Assembly: GCA_964537875.1 (NCBI GenBank)
Contig: CAZIDN010000008.1
Coordinates: 1 to 64,000 of the forward strand
Direction: 5' to 3'
DNA from: JAPKZH01 sp964537875
Lineage (GTDB): Bacteria; Acidobacteriota; Aminicenantia; Aminicenantales; UBA4085
DNA: 64,000 nucleotides
The notes beneath the pieces were generated by a model that was given only the letters and a program-made list of their open reading frames with translations, was not told the origin of the DNA and searched no databases. A program made the translations under genes and the position numbers. Of this stretch, positions 61,042 to 64,000 are shown piece after piece (the stretch's first letter is position 1; each line of letters starts with the position of its first letter).

Positions 61042-62820
61042 TTAAAGATTCACGGCTTGTGATTTATGTTCATTGAGTTTCTTGACTCTATCAAGGAAGT
61101 CCGAGACGTTGACCTGGCCTTTGTCGCCCTGGCCGTGGATGCGCAGGGAGGCGGACCCGGCCGCCACTTCCTTGTCCCCGACGATCAGGATCAGGGGGAC
61201 CTTTTGGCTCTCGGCCTCCCGGATCTTGTAATTGATCTTTTCGCGACGCAGGTCGGCCTGCGAGCGCAGCTTGTTGTCTTTAAAGAGTGTATCGAGCTTT
61301 CCCGCATAGTCATGATGACGCTCGGCGATGGGCAGGATCATCATTTGGACGGGCGCCAGCCAGAGGGGGAAATTGCCGTTGAAGTGCTCGATGAGAAGCC
61401 CGAAGAACCGCTCCAGCGATCCGAGAAGGGCGCGATGGATCATGAACGGCCGGTGGTCCTTGCCATCTTCGCCGGTGTAGTTCAGGTCGAAGCGTTCGGA
61501 CAAGTTAAAATCGAGCTGAACGGTGGTGCACTGCCAGGACCGCTTAAGGACATCCTTGACTTTGATATCGATCTTCGGACCGTAGAACACCCCCGCGCCC
61601 TCGTCGACTTGATAGGCGAGACCGGCGTCCTTGAGGGCGTTCTCCAAGGCCGCCTCGGCCTTGTCCCAGTCCTCCAGCCGCCCGACGTATTTCTCGGGCC
61701 GGGTGGATAAATAGATGTCGTATTCCTCAAACCCGAAAGCGGTGAAGAAATGCTTGGCGAAACGGACGGCCTTGATGACCTCCTCCTCGAGCTGATCGCC
61801 GCGGCAGAAGATGTGGGCATCATCCTGGGTGAAACCGCGAACCCTGAGCAGGCCGTGAAGAACGCCGCTTCTCTCATAGCGGTAAACGGTGCCCAGTTCG
61901 GCGTATCGGATGGGCAGGTCGCGGTAACTGCGCTGCCTAGAGTTATAGACCATGATATGAAAAGGGCAGTTCATGGGCTTGATCTCATACTCGATGTCTT
62001 CGCTTTCGAGCGGCGGGAACATGGCATCGTAGAACTCCGTGTGCCCGGAGCGCCGCCAGACATCGAGCTTGGCCAGGTGCGGAGTATAGAGGTAATCGTA
62101 TCCCTCCCTGACGTGCTCCTCCCGCCAGAAGGACTCGATCACCTGGCGGACTACAGCGCCTTTCGGGTGCCAGAGGACGAGCCCGCCGCCCAAGTCCTCG
62201 TTGAAGCTGAAGAGGTCCAATTCGGCACCGAGACGGCGGTGGTCGCGCTTTTTGGCTTCCTCGAGAAGGTGGAGGTAGTCATCGAGCTCCTGCTTGGTGA
62301 AAAAAGCGGTCCCATAGATGCGCTGGAGCTGTCTGCCTTTCTCGTCGCCCTTCCAGTAAGCGCCGGAAACGGAAAGCAGCTTAAAATACTTGATTTGCCC
62401 GGTGGAGGGCATATGGGGCCCCAAGCAAAAATCGATGAATTTTCCCTGCCGGTAACAGGTGACCTGGTCGCCGGCCTTCTCCTGGATGAGCTCGACCTTG
62501 AGCTCCTGCCTTAATTCCTTGAAGAGCCGGATCGCTTCGGTCTTGGAAAAGGTGACCTTTTCAATCGGGAGGTCGGCCCGGGCGAGCTCCTGCATCTTTT
62601 TCTCGATGGCATCCAGGTCCTGGAGGCTGAAGGGTTCGGCCCGGAGAAAGTCGTAATAGAAAGCGTTTTCGACGGCCGGTCCGATCCCGACCTGGGTTCC
62701 GGGAAAGAGCTCGAGCACGGCATGGGCGAGCAGGTGCGAAGCGCTGTGCCGCAAGACTTCGAGGGCTCCCGCTGAGCCCTTGTCCGGGGACATGTCTTTA
62801 TTATCTTCCATCTTCCTCAT
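61042..62820 (-). CDS. thrS: threonyl-tRNA synthetase without TGS domain
   Basis: A 592-residue synthetase. The chain begins close to the editing domain (LEVLRHSASHLLAHAVLELFPG, with the HxxxH zinc-type motif), so the N-terminal TGS domain of about 60 residues found in most bacterial ThrS is missing. Class II core: EIKPMNCPFHIMVYNSRQ (zinc Cys), LHGLLRVRGFTQDDAHIFC, HRALLGSLERFFGLLIEHF. The C-terminal anticodon-binding domain (PVQMMILPIAERHHDYAGKL) is present. First gene of the thrS-infC-rpmI-rplT-pheST operon. No T-box-like leader is seen. Confidence 0.94.
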   Translation of the reverse strand: MRKMEDNKDMSPDKGSAGALEVLRHSASHLLAHAVLELFPGTQVGIGPAVENAFYYDFLRAEPFSLQDLDAIEKKMQELARADLPIEKVTFSKTEAIRLFKELRQELKVELIQEKAGDQVTCYRQGKFIDFCLGPHMPSTGQIKYFKLLSVSGAYWKGDEKGRQLQRIYGTAFFTKQELDDYLHLLEEAKKRDHRRLGAELDLFSFNEDLGGGLVLWHPKGAVVRQVIESFWREEHVREGYDYLYTPHLAKLDVWRRSGHTEFYDAMFPPLESEDIEYEIKPMNCPFHIMVYNSRQRSYRDLPIRYAELGTVYRYERSGVLHGLLRVRGFTQDDAHIFCRGDQLEEEVIKAVRFAKHFFTAFGFEEYDIYLSTRPEKYVGRLEDWDKAEAALENALKDAGLAYQVDEGAGVFYGPKIDIKVKDVLKRSWQCTTVQLDFNLSERFDLNYTGEDGKDHRPFMIHRALLGSLERFFGLLIEHFNGNFPLWLAPVQMMILPIAERHHDYAGKLDTLFKDNKLRSQADLRREKINYKIREAESQKVPLILIVGDKEVAAGSASLRIHGQGDKGQVNVSDFLDRVKKLNEHKSQAVNL

Positions 62821-62991
62821 CCAATCCGGTTCCGGGAAAAAATCATAAAAGGGCGCACCCTCCTATGGAAACCAGACCCCTTTTCGTCGTTTTACCGATT
62901 CCGGCCTGGACGTTCATGAAAACGTGGCCGGGAAGGAAATGAACAACCGTACCATTCTATGACTCTGTCTTAAGAGACACTCCTTCGCTAA

Positions 62992-63066
62992 TGGTAGGCG
63001 CGGAGGGGATTGAACCCACGGCCTCTTCCGTGTCAAGGAAGCGCTCTCCCACTGAGCTACGCGCCT
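62992..63066 (-). tRNA. tRNA-Val (anticodon GAC)
   Basis: The - strand folds as a full cloverleaf: seven-base acceptor stem (AGGCGCG/CGCGCCT), U8-A9, D-arm GCTC...GAGC, anticodon stem CTTCC/GGAAG with loop TTGACAC (anticodon GAC), five-base variable loop and T-loop TTCAATC. The 3' ACCA is encoded. One T-stem pair is mismatched (T-T). It reads GUC/GUU valine codons. Confidence 0.93.
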
Positions 63067-63090
63067 ATTTCCGACGTTTAGAGCGGATAT

Positions 63091-63120
63091 ATATTAATGA
63101 AATCTCCCCTTTAAAGTCAA
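63091..63120 (-). promoter_or_regulatory. promoter of tRNA-Val
   Basis: On the - strand TTGACT (63120-63115) and TAATAT (63096-63091) are 18 bases apart, within an AT-rich stretch, followed about 25 bases later by the tRNA 5' end. Confidence 0.55.
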
Positions 63121-63167
63121 GAAAATTTGGGGACAGGGACCTAGGCTGCCCATCCTCAGATTGAGAC

Positions 63168-63196
63168 TGGACAAACGGCAAAAAAAGCATTATTTT
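63168..63196 (+). promoter_or_regulatory. promoter of the phosphodiesterase gene
   Basis: TGGACA at 63168-63173 (5 of 6) and TATTTT at 63191-63196, 17-base spacer, 55 bases before the ATG at 63252. A REP-like GGGGACAGGGAC word is just upstream (63129-63140). Confidence 0.45.
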
Positions 63197-63251
63197 TATG
63201 GTCATACCGGCGGATAAGGGGCGGCGCCGAGACCGTACCCGAGGAGAAACA

Positions 63252-63734
63252 ATGATCGGCGTGATGGCGGACTCGCACGATAACTTGAATGCGATCCGAT
63301 CGGCCGTGCGTCTCTTTAGGGAATCAGGATGCAACCTGGTCGTTCATTCCGGAGACTTCATCGCGCCTTTCGCAGCCAGAGAGCTTGAAAAGCTCGCCTG
63401 CCCGGTCAAAGGCGTCTTTGGGAACTGCGACGGCGAAAAAATGGGGCTGGCCAAAGCTTTTGAGGCCTTCGGCCTGATCCAGAAAGCCCCATATATCTTT
63501 CATTTTGAAGGACTTAACATTCTGGTCACCCATCTGAATGCCCGGGTCGAAGCCTTTCTGGCCAAGCAGGAATACGACCTGATCATCTACGGCCATACCC
63601 ACAAGCCCGATGTTCGCAGACAGAAGAAAACCCTCGTGGTCAATCCGGGAGAAACAGGCGGATGGCTGACGGACAAAAGCACCGTGGCCCTGTTCGACCC
63701 GGCCACCAGAGAAGCCGAAATCATAGTCCTATGA
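63252..63734 (+). CDS. YfcE/MJ0936-family metallophosphoesterase
   Basis: A 160-residue phosphodiesterase. IGVMADSHDN at the N-terminus, VVHSGDFIAPFAA near residue 40, VFGNCDGEKMG, LVTHLNARVEAFL and IIYGHTHKPDVRRQKKTLVVNPGE carry the complete metal-ligand set of the MJ0936/YfcE group. Start at the ATG at 63252 with GAGGAG upstream. Natural substrates of this group are not well defined; small phosphodiesters are hydrolysed in vitro. It overlaps the next small gene by four bases. Confidence 0.92.
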   Translation: MIGVMADSHDNLNAIRSAVRLFRESGCNLVVHSGDFIAPFAARELEKLACPVKGVFGNCDGEKMGLAKAFEAFGLIQKAPYIFHFEGLNILVTHLNARVEAFLAKQEYDLIIYGHTHKPDVRRQKKTLVVNPGETGGWLTDKSTVALFDPATREAEIIVL

Positions 63735-63880
63735 CCCATCAAATCAACAGGCGACAGAAGCCTCTCTGGCAAAAGCTGCGCAAGCCCATGCCCCCTCCGA
63801 CCAAGCCGCAGTCGACGAAAAAAGGCAAAAAAGCTTACGACCGCAAGAATCAGGCTTGGAAGAAAGAAATCCATCCGTAA
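63731..63880 (+). CDS. small basic protein of unknown function
   Basis: Forty-nine residues, very rich in Lys, Arg, Gln and Pro (MTHQINRRQKPLWQKLRKP, ending KKEIHP). It starts in an ATGA overlap with the phosphodiesterase gene, which supports real translation. No family recognised; the composition suggests nucleic-acid or ribosome binding. It could also be chance coding. Confidence 0.45.
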   Translation: MTHQINRRQKPLWQKLRKPMPPPTKPQSTKKGKKAYDRKNQAWKKEIHP

Positions 63881-64000
63881 AATGACGCTTGGCGAGGGGC
63901 ATACCGCGAAAAAGCCCGTCATCGGACTGAGCGGGCATGGTTTCTCTCCAAAGGAGAGAAGAGCGAAGGAACGATGTCGAGCGGATTTTCCTCGATGGGG
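63881..64000. other. window end; repeat-like sequence, no gene seen
   Basis: No reading frame is convincing. A short hairpin (TCTCTCC AAA GGAGAGA, about 63942-63958) followed by AGAGCGAAGGAACGATG resembles the interior of the inverted-repeat element at 52149-52425, so another copy may start here and run out of the window. Confidence 0.35.

Noticed and set aside
62821..62991. T-box or other leader regulating thrS
   Set aside because: No stem I/antiterminator pattern and no TGG-type T-box sequence could be seen upstream of thrS.

Overview
The window is a contig from a Gram-negative bacterium: it encodes LpxD, a Wza-like export protein, an outer-membrane beta-barrel and a Wzc-type kinase. A 99-base run of N at 24687-24785 marks a scaffold join, so the sequence is probably from a draft or metagenome assembly. 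The housekeeping block (thrS-infC-rpmI-rplT-pheS-pheT-zapA-rny-ymdB-xseA-xseB-ispA-dxs-tlyA-nadK) and the Scm-type peptide cassette would fit an Acidobacteriota/Aminicenantes- or Deltaproteobacteria-like anaerobe. That placement is inference, not proof.

Region 1 (72-23452, + strand) is an exopolysaccharide/capsule locus. It starts with an AT-rich mosaic part (DUF362 protein, CapK-like adenylate-forming enzyme, a GT39-like membrane glycosyltransferase) with gene remnants between genes. It continues with a two-domain dehydrogenase/oxidoreductase, a WecG-type glycosyltransferase, a WcaJ-type initiating phosphotransferase and a compact operon of sugar enzymes. That operon (nucleotidyltransferase, GHMP kinase, atypical nucleotide-sugar dehydrogenase, SDR, Gfo/Idh/MocA oxidoreductase, PFK-like kinase, GmhA-like isomerase, transaldolase-like enzyme) looks like a route to an activated heptose or similar C7 sugar. 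A Wzc-type tyrosine kinase and a Wzy/WaaL-type polymerase/ligase follow. An outer-membrane beta-barrel gene converges on them and is cut by the N gap.

Region 2 (24786-32601, + strand) is a ribosomal-peptide modification cassette of the kind called SynChlorMet (Scm): a partial PqqD-like chaperone, two radical SAM/SPASM enzymes, an 82-residue candidate precursor with five regularly spaced Cys-x(2-3)-Gly motifs and its own promoter, an HPr-kinase-like protein, a signal-peptidase-like Ser/His protease, an ABC exporter and a PF14907-type nucleotidyltransferase. It is followed directly by capsule genes (Wza-like SLBB protein, CpsB/YwqE-type PHP phosphatase) and an internally deleted copy of the polymerase gene. 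The peptide cassette therefore appears to sit inside the capsule locus.

Region 3 (35334-40551, - strand) holds secreted or soluble proteins: a TIM-barrel glycosidase-like protein, a TPR protein and a papain-like peptidase. Region 4 (40931-44732, + strand) holds F0 ATP synthase genes without F1, a YihY/BrkB membrane protein and lpxD. Region 5 (44757-62820, - strand) is dense housekeeping: thioredoxin system, a one-domain GT5 protein, NAD kinase, isoprenoid synthesis, exonuclease VII, RNase Y, cell division and the translation operon, in which infC starts with AUU. The end carries tRNA-Val(GAC) and a small phosphodiesterase gene. Three long inverted-repeat elements (40729-40867, 47021-47275, 52149-52425) fill the larger intergenic gaps.
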